Counted from the first letter of the stretch, positions 21,364-33,934 are shown. The stretch is 64,000 bases of DNA from Meghimatium bilineatum (GCA_034231615.1 CM067322.1:101083587-101147586); one strand, 5' to 3'. The notes: generated by a model not told the origin, from the letters alone. Numbers and translations are program-made.

Positions 21364-23228
21364 ATATGTATAGATGGACGAAAGCCTTTCTTCACAATAG
21401 AAGAGCCAGAGTACAAGTAAATGGCAAAAAAAGGAAAGTATTACTACGCCATGGAGTGCCTCAAGGAGGAGTTCTATCACCCACTCTTTTTCTCATATTT
21501 ATCAATGATCTAATTGAAGAAATACCCTGTGGAACTAAGGAAGCACTATATGCAGATGACTTGGTTCTATGGTGCACACATGAGAGTGCCATGGTTACCA
21601 CAAAAATGCTTCAGAGAGCCATGGACATTTTGACTAATTGGGCTGACAAATGGTGTGTAAGTATCAATATAGAGAAGTCAGCAACAACCCTTTTTACACT
21701 TTCACCAAAACAAAGAGCAGGAAACATCTATGTAAATAAAACTATCTTAAAGGTAGATGACCAACCCACATATCTTGGTGTAACATTTGATGCCAAAATG
21801 ACATGGAAACATCATATCAGCAAAGCAGAAACAAAGGCTAGAAGGAAGATAGCTATACTAAGAAAACTGAGTGGGACAACTTGGGGAGCTAATGAAAGAA
21901 TTCTAAAAAATGTATACCAACAAGCCATTCGACCACACTTGGAATATGGTTCTACAGCATGGAGTTCATCATCAAACACTACACTACAAAATCTAGATAG
22001 AGTACAGAACCAAGCACTTAGAATCATTACAGGCGCAATGAGATCCACACCAGTCATAGAAATGCAGAATATCGAAGGGATGCAGTCATTGAAAGAGCGT
22101 AGAGATACTAAAATTATAATTCATTGAGAAAAGTTTCTTTCCCACCATAGTCACCCAATGAAGGAAAGATTCCAGAATCTATCACAAGGACGGCTTAAAA
22201 GAAGCAGCTTCATACACCAGGCCAAGCGTCTACGTAGACAGGTATCGGATCTACCAGAGGTAACAATACCACTGACATCTCAACCAGAACACACCCCATG
22301 GGAAAAACGGACATGCCTACCAGTGACCATCCAAACAACAGTAGCAGGTGTGCATGGGGATGAACATCAGAATAATCTGCAGAAAAGAGTAGCAGCTCTC
22401 AGTTTCCTTGATGATGTTTACCCAAGTGATCTAGGGACCAGAGTATATACAGATGGATCAACACAGAATGCAGTAAAAAATGGAGGAAGTGGTGTATATA
22501 TAGAATACCCAGATGGCACCACTGATACCACTTATATACCAACAGGGAATTACTGCAACAACTATGACTCTGAAGTCAAAGCTATTTATACAGCTGCAGA
22601 GAAACTGTTAACATTGGACAGGACCTCACACCCTATTGTAATACTTACAGATGCAAGGTCAGTACTAGAGGTATTACAATCTAATAAACTTCCAGAGTTA
22701 AAAGAGGTATTGTCCATAGTACAAAATAGGTGTAGAGTTATACTGCAATGGATTCCATCACACTGTGGAATAGCAGGAAATGAGAGAGCTGATCAACTCG
22801 CCAAGGAAGGTGCTAACATGCAGCAACTGGATGTACCAATCAGCTATCACCAAAAGAAATCCATGATAAAGGCTCAACAAAAGCCTAACTTACCTCAACG
22901 GGATGACTACCACCTACTTAACAGACAAGAACAGGTCATCATATTTCGACTGAGAACTGGACACAATAGACTAAACAGCCATATGTATACAAAATTTAAA
23001 ATTGGCACAACAGCAAAGTGTAATTGTGGACAAGTCAACCAGACTTCAGAACATATCCTTCAAGAATGTGCAAACTATGACACATTAAGATACACATACT
23101 GGCCTTCTGTTACACCAATGAATGTTAAACTTTATGGTACAAAACAAGAAATGGAAAACACTGTCCAATTTATACAAGAAACAACACTGCAGATATAGAC
23201 TTTATTAGCGAACGAAAGAAAAAGAAGA
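21364..23228 (+). pseudogene. RNase H-bearing LINE, 5'-truncated, one in-frame stop
   Basis: A single frame from 21366 to 23198 carries only one TGA (22125-22127). The RT palm begins at HNRRARVQVNGKK, then RHGVPQGGVLSPTLFLIF and ALYADDLVLWC (intact YADD), then the thumb. The RNase H domain has all four acidic residues: VYTDGSTQNAVKNGG, NYDSEVKAIY, ILTDARSVL and GNERADQLAKEG. FRLRTGHNRLN and CNCG...EHILQEC follow, and the protein ends at 23198. The tail is AAAGAAGAAG. An imperfect 12-bp duplication (AGTACAGTAGAA at 21352-21363, AGTATAGTAGAA at 23229-23240) marks insertion into the MITE terminus. The EN domain and RT fingers are missing, so it is non-autonomous. Confidence 0.92.
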
Positions 23229-23403
23229 AGTATAGTAGAATTCCTCTATAGCACATTGTTATAACATATTTCTCTATGTAAACACTTTTCAAGATCCCCA
23301 ATTCTATTTATTCTATATTGTATGTACTGTATATAGAGCAAATATCTGTTATTACATACATATTTCTTTGGTCCAGACCAAGTTGTTATGAGATTCCACT
23401 GTA
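23229..23403. mobile_element. pogo-type MITE, right part, interrupted by a LINE
   Basis: It runs from TATAGTAGAATTCCTCTATA to GAGATTCCACTGTA with the internal GGTCCAGACCAAGTTGTTAT. Relatives lie at 39429, 42496, 44458 and 51192. The TIR (CAGTGGAATCC-like) and TA target resemble Tigger/pogo termini. No coding capacity. Confidence 0.78.
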
Positions 23404-24000
23404 ACATGTCAAATGTTATGGAAAGAAGAGACCCACATTTTGTCATTGAATATAATTACTTTGTATGTTGACCTAGACAAAATGTGCAATGACTGACATA
23501 GTAAGTGGCATCCACGTTTATTTGTGCCAGCAATATTATGTTAGTTGGTTATGTAACCACATAAATACAATAGACTAGGTAAGTAGGACTGTACGAGGGT
23601 TGCCACACATAAGTATGTAAGAGGACTGTACCAGGGTTGCCACATAGGAAAAGTATCAGTGATTCAAGAATTATTTTTTTCAATATTTTTTTATAATTTT
23701 TCTGTTCAAATTTGATATTCAGAATTTTCTCACACATCTATCAGACATACACAAACAAAACTAACACAATATATTTAGTATTCAAATCATTTTCTCCGTT
23801 TACACAAAATATTTATAAATCTCTAAAAAAAACCAAAATACTTATTGTAAAAACGTTTTCTAAACACTCACCAAATATAAAAAAATTTCAAAATATTAAT
23901 CAGTGGCTGGGAAAAAAAGTGTGTACTTTTAATGCAGTGTGCTAAAGGTTAATAACTTGTAATTCCTTGACATTGAAACAAAGAAGTCTTCTACTGTTTC
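23404..24000. other. No gene recognised
   Basis: AT-rich sequence with a short imperfect duplication (GTACGAGGGTTGCCACA and GTACCAGGGTTGCCACA, near 23595 and 23630). Confidence 0.45.
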
Positions 24001-24110
24001 TCCAGTTCAGCTTTCTACTGTTTCTCCAGTTCAGCTTCCTACTGTTTCTCCAGTTCAGCTTCCTACTGTTTCTCCAGTTCAGCTTCCTACTGTTTCTCCA
24101 GTTCTGTCCA
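24001..24110. repeat. 24-bp minisatellite, about 5 copies
   Basis: The unit is built on TACTGTTTCTCCAGTTCAGC. It lies about 300 bp upstream of the COX7A-like start codon. Confidence 0.9.
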
Positions 24111-24223
24111 TATAAGTAAAGTCTTCTTAGATTAGGTCATCATCTACCGGTATTCTGAATTCTATGGATGACGCTACATTAAAGTTTGAGCCAATAACTT
24201 GCAAGTTAAAAAAATATGTGTGT

Positions 24224-24392
24224 ATGTTCGTCCATCACAAGTAATGATGACCATTTTTTTACAACTTTTGGAAATTCAGTTAGAATGATGTCCATTCCTA
24301 ATAGTTCGTAAATGGCTAATGAGCTCTATCGAGCTGTAAATGTCCTTGGAATGACCTCTGTAGACGGAATTTGGTCTGTCCAAAATTTAAAA
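24224..24392 (-). mobile_element. C2H2-tailed LINE, copy 3, 3'-end fragment
   Basis: The - strand matches the last codons and 3' UTR of the LINEs at 9024 and 33935 (GTTCGTCCATCACAAGTAAT on the + strand, GTTCGTAAATGGCTAATGAG further on), with indels. It ends only about 18 bp before the COX7A-like ATG, so a relic lies in that gene's 5' flank. Confidence 0.82.
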
Positions 24393-24410
24393 ATATGTTT
24401 GATATCACAG

Positions 24411-24542
24411 ATGTTTGGGAGATCAGTTGTACGAAGATTATCCTCGCTGGCTCATCCACTTCCTAAAGGCGGTCATGGGAGTTACCTTGTACCAAACTCA
24501 CAAGGGTACATAAAACTTATGGAAAAGCAAAAAGTATTCTGC
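24411..24542 (+). CDS. COX7A: COX7A-like protein, exon 1
   Basis: ATG at 24411 opens 44 codons: MFGRSVVRRLSSLAHPLPKG, then residues leading to IKLMEKQKVFC. The donor GTAAGTATT follows at 24543. The Arg- and Ser-rich, acid-free start looks like a mitochondrial presequence. EKQKVF matches the conserved start of mature cytochrome c oxidase subunit 7A (EKQKLF in vertebrates). Joining to 36405 keeps phase 0. CACAG directly before the ATG could also be an acceptor for an upstream 5' UTR exon. The subunit is a small single-span protein of complex IV or its supercomplexes in the inner mitochondrial membrane. Confidence 0.82.
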
Positions 24543-24837
24543 GTAAGTATTCTGGGTTTTTTAAATGTACATTATGATATGCTGATGTGATTTTATCTTT
24601 AATATTTTTTGGTAACACACTAGCATTTTCCAGAACCCTTAGAGGTAGGTTTTCTGCGGAGGATAGTTGACACACAGATCTCCCTATTTTCTCATGTCAT
24701 CTGCTGTGTAGACTTCAGGTTCTTTCTTTTCTTTAATGTTGTCAGTCCATGACTTTTTTGGTCCCCCATCATTTCTTATGCATGAGAGAGTTGGAAATAA
24801 ATCAAAGTTATAGAGAGTGAATTAAATTTATTTGCCC

Positions 24838-27800
24838 CATCGAGACCAGCACCGTGCAGTGGTGATGGGGCTTAGTTCAGCCATCAGGGGCTGGAAACTA
24901 AGACTGGTCGGGCAGTCCCACTCGAGCAGGACTATAGTCCTGCCCAAGTAAGCAGAGTGCTGAAGACGGAGGCATCCAGCCAAAAGGCGCACAGATAATC
25001 AGGATGCCACGCACAAAACACAGTGGAAACATGTCTACATCTATAAATAGTTATGGTGCCTGCCCTGTGGCGGACGTTCAGGCAGGGACGGTGCCGGGCC
25101 CTATACCTCGAAAGGGCCCAACCTCAGTTACTGGAAGTCCTTCTCAATTGCCCCGAGGAGCCAGGAGGCAAGGGAATAGAGCTACTGGCCAAACAAACAA
25201 ACGACCAATAAAAATAATGCACTGGAATGCTGAGGGTGTCAACAGCAAAAGAGATGGATACAGCAAAAAATTGGAACTTGAAAATGTCCTCAGTGAAGAA
25301 CAAGTTAGTATATGCTGTATCCAAGAAACACACCTCAGCAGCAACATAGCCTTCAAAATCAGAGGCTACCGGTCTGACAGAAAGGACAGATAAAGGGTGG
25401 AATTCTGACTCGTTAAAAACAATATCAGCACATGTCAGCTGGAAGTATATATGGAAGGGGCAGAATACCAGATGCTCCACCTAAAAACAGACAGTGCAGA
25501 ATTCCATCTCCTGAACTACTACTGCCCAAATGATAAACCATTGGCACTAGACACAATTCCAGACAAAGAGAGACTTATGGTGTGTGGTGACTTAGACAGC
25601 CACTCTCAGAGCTGGGGCTATGATCATATCGACAAGAGAGGTGAGGAACTTGAGAGCTGGCAGGATGAAAATAATCTCATCCTTATTAACCAGCCAGCAG
25701 ACTCACCAACCTTCTACTCGAGAGCATGGCACACCACCTCTACACCAGATCTGGCATTCCACTCACCAAGCTTGGAATGGAACATCACACGTGTCATTGG
25801 AAAGCAGCTTGGAGGTAGTGACCACAGACCAGTATTTCTGGAAATCCACAATGAATTTACCAAGGACAGCTGCACGCTCACTAGGTGGAACTATAAAAGG
25901 GCAGACTGGAAAATGTACCAGCATTTAATCAGTGTTCTAGCTAAGGACATGAACTTGGACAAAGACATCAATAGAGCAGTGAGTGAATTTAATAGATGTA
26001 TACTACATGCTGCTAGTAAAACCATACCCAGGGGGGCACGCAAAAACTACAAACCCTACTGGAATGATGAACTGGAAAAGCTGCAAAATGAGATGGAAAC
26101 ATCTAGACAGCAGGCTGAGAACAGACCTAGCCAAGAACATCACAACAAATATCAGCAAACAAAGGCTAAATTTCAAAGAGCCAAGTTACAAGCGAGACGG
26201 AGCAGCTGGAAAGAAAAAACAGAGTCGCTGAACCTAGAAAGAGATACTAGGAAATTATGGAAACTTGTAAAACAACTAAATGATGAAGGTACAGGGAGAA
26301 ATACCAGGATCACACTTTATAAAGATAGAAGCATTTTAACAGATAAACATGCAGCTAATTACTTTGCAGATTCCTTTGCAGAAGACAACGTCAAAGTCAG
26401 CCCAGACAAACAACAGGAGGTTCGAGAGAACCAGCAAAACATTGGACAAGGCGAACCTATACCTGAATTCATGGAGGCACCAATCACAATGAGAGAACTG
26501 GAGCATGCAATATCCAAAAATAAAATGAAAAAGTCCCCTGGAGCTGATGGAGTGTCCAATGAAATGATTAGAAACCTGGGAATTGCAGCAAGAGCAAAGC
26601 TACTGCAGATCTTTAACACAAGCTGGTCCACAGGTAATGTACCACAGGCGTGGAGAGAAGCAATAATGATACCACTCCTTAAATCAGGAAAAGATGGCAA
26701 CACAGTCTCCAACTACAAGCCCATCAGCCTCACAAGCTGTCTATGTAAAACAATGGAACGCATTATCAATCTTAGGATGCAGTGGTACCTTGAAAGTGAA
26801 AACCTTCTGGTATCACAGCAAGCAGGTTTCAGACAGTGCTACTCTACTGAAGATCAGGCAACCTACCTCTCCCAAGAGATTGAGGATGCCTTCCAAGAAA
26901 AGAAACTGGTACTAGCAGCATGGATAGACCTCAGGAAAGCATTTGATAAGGTCTGGAAAGAAGGGCTCCTAAAGAAATTGCGAAATTGCAGGGTTAGCTC
27001 AAGAATGTACAAATGGGTAAAAGCATACCTGCATAATAGAAGAGCCAGGGTACAATTAGATGGTCGCAAGAGCAAGAAAGTTATACTGCGTCATGGAGTC
27101 CCCCAAGGAGGAGTCCTGTCACCCACACTTTTCTTTGTTTACATCAATGACCTAGTTGCTGAACTACCACACGGGATCAAAGTGGCAATGTATGCTGACG
27201 AGTTGGTGATCTGGTGCACGGAAGAACATGCAACAGTGGCCACTAAACAAATACAAAGAGCTATCGATGCCCTAACCTTATGGGCAAATAGATGGTGCGT
27301 CAGCATTAACACAGATAAGTGCAGCTCTACACTCTTTACCCTCTCACCAAAACAAAAATCCGGTCATATCAAAATAGATGGAGAGCTCTTGAAAGAAGAC
27401 AAACAACCCACATACCTTGGAGTTACTTTTGATGATAAGCTGACATGGAAGCAGCACATAAACAAAGCAACAACAAAAGCCAGGAGGAAGTTAGCTATCC
27501 TGAGAAAACTTAAGTGGAACCACATGGGGAGCCAGTGGAAATATACTCAGTAAAGTTTACCAGCAAGGCATAAGACCACACCTGGAATATGGTTCAGCTG
27601 CGTGGTGTCCTGCCTCAAACACCACATTACAAGATCTAGATAAAGTGCAAAACCAGGCACTTAGAATAATGTTGGCAGCAATGAAATCAACACCCATAGC
27701 AGAGATGCAGAAAATGGGAAGAATGCAAACACTTGACGAACGCAGAGACACAAAAGTACTAATTCAAGCAGAAAAGTTTCAGTGTATGCCAAGTCATCCA

Positions 27801-28711
27801 ATGAAGGAAAGATTCCAAAATCTAGCAATGGGGCGACTGAAAAGGAGCAGCTTTATCCATCAAGCTAAACGACTCCGTAGACAACTTACAGACCTACCTG
27901 AAGTTGACAGCCCCTTAAGGTCTGTACCAGAACAAACCCTGTGGAGTGAAAGCCATGGAATGCCAATATAAATTCAGACCCATGTGAAAGGAATACTAAG
28001 CGAGGACGGACAGAACAGTGTGCAGCGAATGACAGTCACCCTCAGTTTCCTGGATGAGGAATATCCACAAGATATATGGGTCAGAGTGTACACAGATGGG
28101 TCAGCACAGAATGCTATGAGGAATGGAGGTGCAGGTGTATATATAGAATATCTACACAAGCCTAGAGATACAATCAGAACACCGACAGGAAAATTCTGCA
28201 ATAATTATGATGCAGAAATCCAGGCAATTAGTGTGGCAGCTAAAAAAAACTGCTGAACTCCAACTCTGGCCTACAGCCTATAGTATTCCTGACAGATGCA
28301 AGGTCAGTGTTTCAAGCTCTCCAGTCTGGAAAACTAACAGACTTGAAAAAACTACTTAGCGAATTGTCTTACCAGTATAGGGTAACCATGCAGTGGATCT
28401 CACTGTGGAATACCCGGAAATGAAAAAGCAGACCAACTGGCTAAGGAAGGTGCTGCCGAAGACCAACCAGATATACCAATCACCTACCATCAGAAAAAAC
28501 AGATGATCAAGTCAATAATAAAGCCACAAACACCAACACAAGATGACTATCACATTATGAACAGATCAGAACAAGTTATAATTCTACGTCTCAGAACAGG
28601 ACACAACCGACTCCGCAGTCACATGTATACAATATTGGCAACACAGCCGTGTGTACATGTGGACAGGCAGTACAGAGTGCCAAACATATACTTAAGAGTG
28701 TTCTGAGCATG
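24838..28711 (+). pseudogene. RNase H-bearing LINE, nearly full length, several frameshifts
   Basis: After a 5' UTR (24838-25003) the frame starts at 25004. The apurinic-type endonuclease shows MHWNAEGV, CCIQETHL, NYYCPN, GDLDSHSQSWG (usually GDFN) and GGSDHRPV. The RT (25451-27553) has RKAFDKVW and RHGVPQGGVLSPTLFFVY, and its catalytic box reads YADE instead of YADD. The rest follows in shifted frames: thumb (27558-27970), RNase H (VYTDGSAQNAMRNGG, NYDAEIQAI, LTDARS, GNEKADQLAKEG), FRLRTGH-like and CTCGQ. Frameshifts lie at about 25390-25415 (two), 27510, 27970, 28245 and 28400. It ends abruptly at about 28711 against an inverted LINE, without tail. It lies in the COX7A-like intron. Confidence 0.92.
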
Positions 28712-28872
28712 ATACTACTTTAAGGGTTGTTTTCTTCATTGAGACACTTGATAAGTTTCCACATTTTTGTTGAGTCTTTTTCCATGTTGAGTATTGCTGT
28801 TTTTTCTTTCCAGCTGGATCTAATGCAGTTTATCTTTTCTCTCCTGAAAATTGCTTGTAGTCTATTGTGTTC

Positions 28873-29031
28873 TTCTTCTTCAGCGTTCATTCTCAATCTC
28901 CCGCTGGATATCTCTTGTAACAGGACAATGGTCCTACTATATTTCCAGCAGGATGTAGTCCAGAGAATGGAAATGCGTTGTGTCGCCGTTTTATTTGCGC
29001 CAATGGCCCGACACATCCGTCTTCGGCGGAG
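28873..29031 (-). mobile_element. SINE with exact ends, inserted in a LINE
   Basis: The 159-bp insert is bounded by perfect 9-bp duplications, ATTGTGTTC at 28864-28872 and 29032-29040. On the - strand it runs from CTCCGCCGAAGACGGATGTG through GGCGCAAATAAAACGGCGAC and the hairpin region GTAGGACCATTGTCCTGTTA to GAATGAACGCTGAAGAA. It has no clear tRNA boxes. Its 3' end resembles the TGAACGCAGAAGAAGAAG end of the LINE at 1-1140, a usual sign of a SINE mobilised by that LINE. The host reading frame stays open through it. Confidence 0.9.
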
Positions 29032-29724
29032 ATTGTGTTCAAAGATATTGGTTTCTGTTGGTCTAGTTTCCATCTTGGATCTTGCAGCAGAGGCTTCATC
29101 ATGCATAGCCTGGAGTTTTTTGTTCCAGAAGGGTTTGTAGTTTTGTCTTCTTCCTCTAGGTATACTGTTGTTGGCAGCTTCCAGGATTATTCCTGTTATT
29201 AATTTTGCATCTTTTCGTATATTTCTTGCTGTAAGATGTGTTAGTAGTTTTTCCTCTGTAAGGCGTTGGTAAGTGTCCCAGTTAGCCTTTTTGTAGTTCC
29301 AGCTAGCGATTTTGTGTTGTTGCTTTTCTGTCTTGTGGTTCCCTTTTATTGTTAATATTATGGGCTTGTGGTCACTCCCACCAAGCTGTTGTGCCACTAC
29401 TCTTTCTGTCACACGTTGGATGTCCTCTGTTGCAATGGCAAGATCTGGAGTGCTCTGAGATTTCCATCATCTGGAGTAAAAGGTTGGCTCTGATAGATGT
29501 TCATTTATAAGGATTAGCCTATTTTCTATCATCCAGTTCTATTTCTTCTCCTCTCAAGTCCATAGTTGGGTAACCCCAGCTTGGGGAATGACTGTTGAAA
29601 TCTCCAACTAATTATAGTTTTGATAAGTTTAGATTTGATGATGTGAGAGGTATTGTCCTGAGGTGTAATTTTTTGTTGTTTGGGCAGTAGAAATTTGTGA
29701 TAATCAGTGGTTCTGGGGTTGTGT

Positions 29725-31016
29725 AAAAGGAAAGGCAGCAAAAGAGACTGTAACCAGTACAGGGGAATTTCCTTGTTAAGCCATGCAGGAAAACTATATG
29801 AAAAAATAGTAGAGAAAAGACTGAGACCTGTAATAGAACAACAACTTAGCAATACACAAATGGGTTTTAGAAGAAACAGAGGATGTACTGATGCAATATT
29901 TATTCTGAAACAGTTGGCAGAGAAGTCAATAGAATACAACCAAAATTTATACATATCCTTCATAGATCAAGAGAAAGTATTTGACCGAGTAAACAGAGAA
30001 AAACTATGGGAAACATTAAAAATTTATGGAGTATGCCAACATTTAATTAACGTTTGTAGAAGTCTCTATAACAACAGCAGTTGCACTATAAGAACAGCTG
30101 CAGGCTACACAGAGGACTTTGTGATTAATTAGCACAGGAGTAAAGCAGGGATGTGTATTATCCCCACTACTTTTTATTACATACATGGACCATATAAACA
30201 AAACAGCAAATTCGAATGAAGCAAATGAACTGCTTTTTGCAGATGACCAGGTTTTATTCCACAACAGCATTAAAAAACCTGCAAGACCACCTAAACACAA
30301 TAGACACAGCAGGCAAGCAATTTGGAATGAAAATCAACATAGACAAAACAAGTAATGAATATTGCAAGAGAAAAGGAGAACATACAAATAAATAATAAAC
30401 AACTAAAACAAGTAGATGAATTCAAATATCTGGGCAGCACATTGAGATATGACAACAAACAAGAAGCAGAAATAAACGCAAGATGTAATAAGGCCTGTCA
30501 GATCATTGGTCAATTAACACCTTTACTAAGAAACAAAGATATTACACTAGAAACAAAGAAAGCGCTTTTCAGCACCATTTTCTTACCAACATTGTGTTAT
30601 CCGTGTCAAACTTGGACATTAGATTCTAGAACAATACATAAGATTAACACCACTGAAATGAAATGTGTGAGACGTATGATTGGAGTTAGCTTGAGAGACA
30701 AAATCAGGAATGAAGCACTAAGGAAACAATTAGGGATCAAACCAACAATAGAATACATACAGAAACAAGTTAAATGGTACGGCCACATAACCAGACAGAA
30801 AGAGCAAAGTATTATCCAAAAAACACTTAACAAACGATACGAAAACAGGAGACCTATTGGACGCCCTCGTAAAAGGTGGATAGATAGTGTATTAGAGACA
30901 CTCGGAAATATAACAGCAGAGGAGGCAAATAGAAGGGCAAAAGACCGTATGCTCACTCTCCCCTCAACACCGAAAGGTACATGAGGACAGAAAGAAGAAG
31001 AAAAAAAGAAGAAGAA
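29725..31016 (+). pseudogene. RTE/Jockey-like LINE without RNase H, 5'-truncated, nested
   Basis: A perfect 10-bp duplication, GGGGTTGTGT at 29715-29724 and 31017-31026, frames a 1292-bp insert. It encodes RT from NQYRGISLLSHAGKLYEKIV through MGFRRNRGCTDAIF and SFIDQEKVFDRVN, then (after a TAG at 30130) GVKQGCVLSPLLF and LLFADDQVLF. After another break comes FKYLGSTLRYDNKQEAEINA, then TWTLDSRTIHKIN, VRRMIGVSLRDKIRN and GRPRKRWIDSVLETLGN, stopping at 30984. Both Asp of FADD remain. The tail is AGAAGAAGAAG-like. Confidence 0.92.
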
Positions 31017-33934
31017 GGGGTTGTGTGTAATTTGATGGTGAGATGTTCTGAGTCCTCTGGGTTACGTGCGATTTCTGTAGTAGGTATGTTATTTCGTACC
31101 ATTGTGATGATCCCTCCTTTGTGATCTAATCTGAAGCATTCACAGCCTCTGATGGAGAATCTGTTGCTGTCATTAAGATGTGTCTCCTGAATGCACAAGA
31201 CATCAATCTTTTGCTTTTGGAGGAAATTCTGCAGTTCTAGTTTCTTCTTAGCCACATCCTCACTGTTCCACTGCATGATTTTGATTGTGTTTTTGTTGTC
31301 ATGATTGGTTTGGCCGGTTGCTCTACTCTGTTTAGTCCCCGATAAACAAAGTCATCATCAGTAGCTTTTGGTGGACCCATTCGAGGCTGGGGGTCCGGAG
31401 CTCCTCCTGCCTGGCGATGAACCACAGAGGCAGCCCCATTTCGTGTAACGAATCCGAGCATAGTCATTAACTGTATAATGCGTACATGTCCCATTTCCAT
31501 TGCTGGGTACCCACGTCTATTCAGGCTGACATGTTCCGTCTTCGGTGAGGGAAGTTATGGAGTCTTCCTATCCATGTTCTTGGACATCCTAGCACTGCCC
31601 GCAAGACATCGGAGGTTTGTGGAGTGGTCTTCTCCTATTTTACTGTCAGGGTTGTCTCCCATAGCCTTTCCATCTCCCAATGGTGACTAAAAGGCAGCAA
31701 TTTTGAAAATTAAACAAAAATCCCCCCTTCCCCAATGCACTCCTGGCATGGAGTTGATAACTCCACGCCAGCAGCATGAGCTTATAGCGGCTCATACTCG
31801 CTTGAAGCTGCCCGTCACTGGACACATGGGGGTATTTCAGTGGGGATATCAGCACTGACTGATATCCCGCCCTGTCCTGGTAGGCAACAGCACCAGTTTG
31901 ATCCGCGGCTGCTTAATTGCAGCAAACACTCCATATATGGAGTCCATCCACCATCCGCCACCTGTGGATGCTCCTGGTAGGGATCGGTAGCCCCCCCAGG
32001 ATCACAGTTATTAATTGTATACCTGTAAACAGCAGACTGATAACCATAAGAGTTGCTGCGAAACCGTAAAATATGACCATCACTGACGTATACACACCTA
32101 CATCCGATTACAGCGATGAAGATATTGATCTATTCTATGATGAACTTGAGGAACAAGTCAGGAAATCACCTGGAAAAAGATTTAATAATTGTACAAGGAG
32201 ACTGGAATGCCAAAATAGGCCTTGATGCATCCGATCATGGGTGGTACGATGGAAAATATGATTTAGAAGCGACTAATGATCGCTGAATGAGACTGCTGAA
32301 ATTTGCTAATACATTATTCCCTCATAAAATTTCAAAAACAACTTGGCATGAACCATGACTATTACACAATAAAATTGACTTTGTCCTGGTTTCTGAAAGG
32401 TTTAAATCGGCCATAAATCAAACAAAGACGAGATAATTCCCAGATGCTGACATAGGCAGCATCATGGCATGATTTTGATGACAAATTAGGTTAACAAATA
32501 AATATCACCATAACAAATGCAAATGCCTAAGATTTGACTTGAAAACATTAAAGTCGACAGAAATAGATAACCTATTCAAGGCAGCTATAGGTGGTAAATT
32601 TGTATTTATTGGAGGATGGTATCAACTCACTGATTGAGAACGTGACCGCAGTGTTAGTTGACACAGTAACACAGATATTAGACAAGAAACGCAAACCCTG
32701 GGTAACTGATGACATGTTAAACTTATGTGATAACAGCAGACAGCTAAACAATGACAAAAAACAATCCATAGGCAGCTTGAACTTAGTGTCTTAAAACAAA
32801 ACTATTAGAACTAAAATGAAAAAAAGAGCTAAAGAAAACTATCAATGCACAATGTGATTCCATTAACATCAACACGTCACAGGGTAATAGTAAAACAGCC
32901 GTAAAAAATATTTTTAAAAATCACAACAAACATAACCCAATTTTTCTATTATAGAAGACAAAAATGGAACAATACTGAATATAAAAGAAGATATTTTAAG
33001 AAGATGAACAGAATATTGTAGAGAGTTATATAATCGTGACAATGAAGTAGATAATGAAACACTAAACGACACCTGACTAAATTACAGAGAAGTAGGAGAC
33101 AGTGACATATTCAGAGAAGTGGAGAACGCAATTTGTTCACTGAATAAAGGAAAATCCTCAGGAATCAACCACATCCCAGTGGAATTGCTGATACATGGAG
33201 GAGAAGACAATCATATGTTGGAAGATTTGATCTACAGAAAAAATGGCCTGAATCATGGACACAGTCGCTACTTATACCACTTCCATAAACAGGAGGTTTG
33301 AAATCTTGTAAAAACTATAGAACAATCCGTCTCATGTCACATCCAAGTAAAGTCATGCTGAGAATAGATTAAATCATCAAGCAGAAGAACAAGCTGGATT
33401 CAGGAAGAACAGAAATACTATAGAACAAATTTTCAATCTAATAAGTGAAAAGTACTCATCAATGTGATCTATTTCATAATTTTATTGATTACACCACAGC
33501 TTTTGATCATGTTTTGCATACAAATCTATGCTATTTTATGCAAGATTTTAATTTTGACTACATCATCATCATCATGTCATACAGGTACTATATAAAGAAA
33601 CAATTGCTGTGCTCATAGATAACACAATCAGTGAATTTTTCAGAACTAATGTTGGCGTTCAACAAGGATGCTTACTTTCACCAACACTATTTAACGTCTA
33701 CCTAGAAGCAATCATGAGACAAGTGTTAGATGAATTTCATCCAACAACATCGATTGAAGGGCGACAAATATATGATCTCTGCTTCGCTGATGATATCAAT
33801 CTAATGGCGACAACAGAAACAGAACTATGAGAGTTAACAAGATTGGAGTTATCTGGCAAAAATCTTGGTGTGGAGATGTAGATAAGAGTAACATTTTGGT
33901 GCATAGAAGTACTCAACTTAGTTCCAACCAATAT

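Larger units (their letters stand above)
28712..32015 (-). pseudogene. 5' half of an RNase H-type LINE, host of two nested insertions
   Basis: On the - strand the 5' UTR begins near 32015 (GGGGGGCTACCGATCCCTAC). A leader frame with stops follows (31667-31240), then the endonuclease: MQWNSEDV, DVLCIQETHL, NFYCPNN, a broken GDFNSHSPSWGYP equivalent, and GGSDHKPIIL. It ends before the RT palm at MWKLIKCLNEENNP (28720), joined tail to tail with the + strand LINE. Removing the LINE at 29725-31016 and the SINE at 28873-29031 restores continuity of the endonuclease and linker. Confidence 0.85.
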
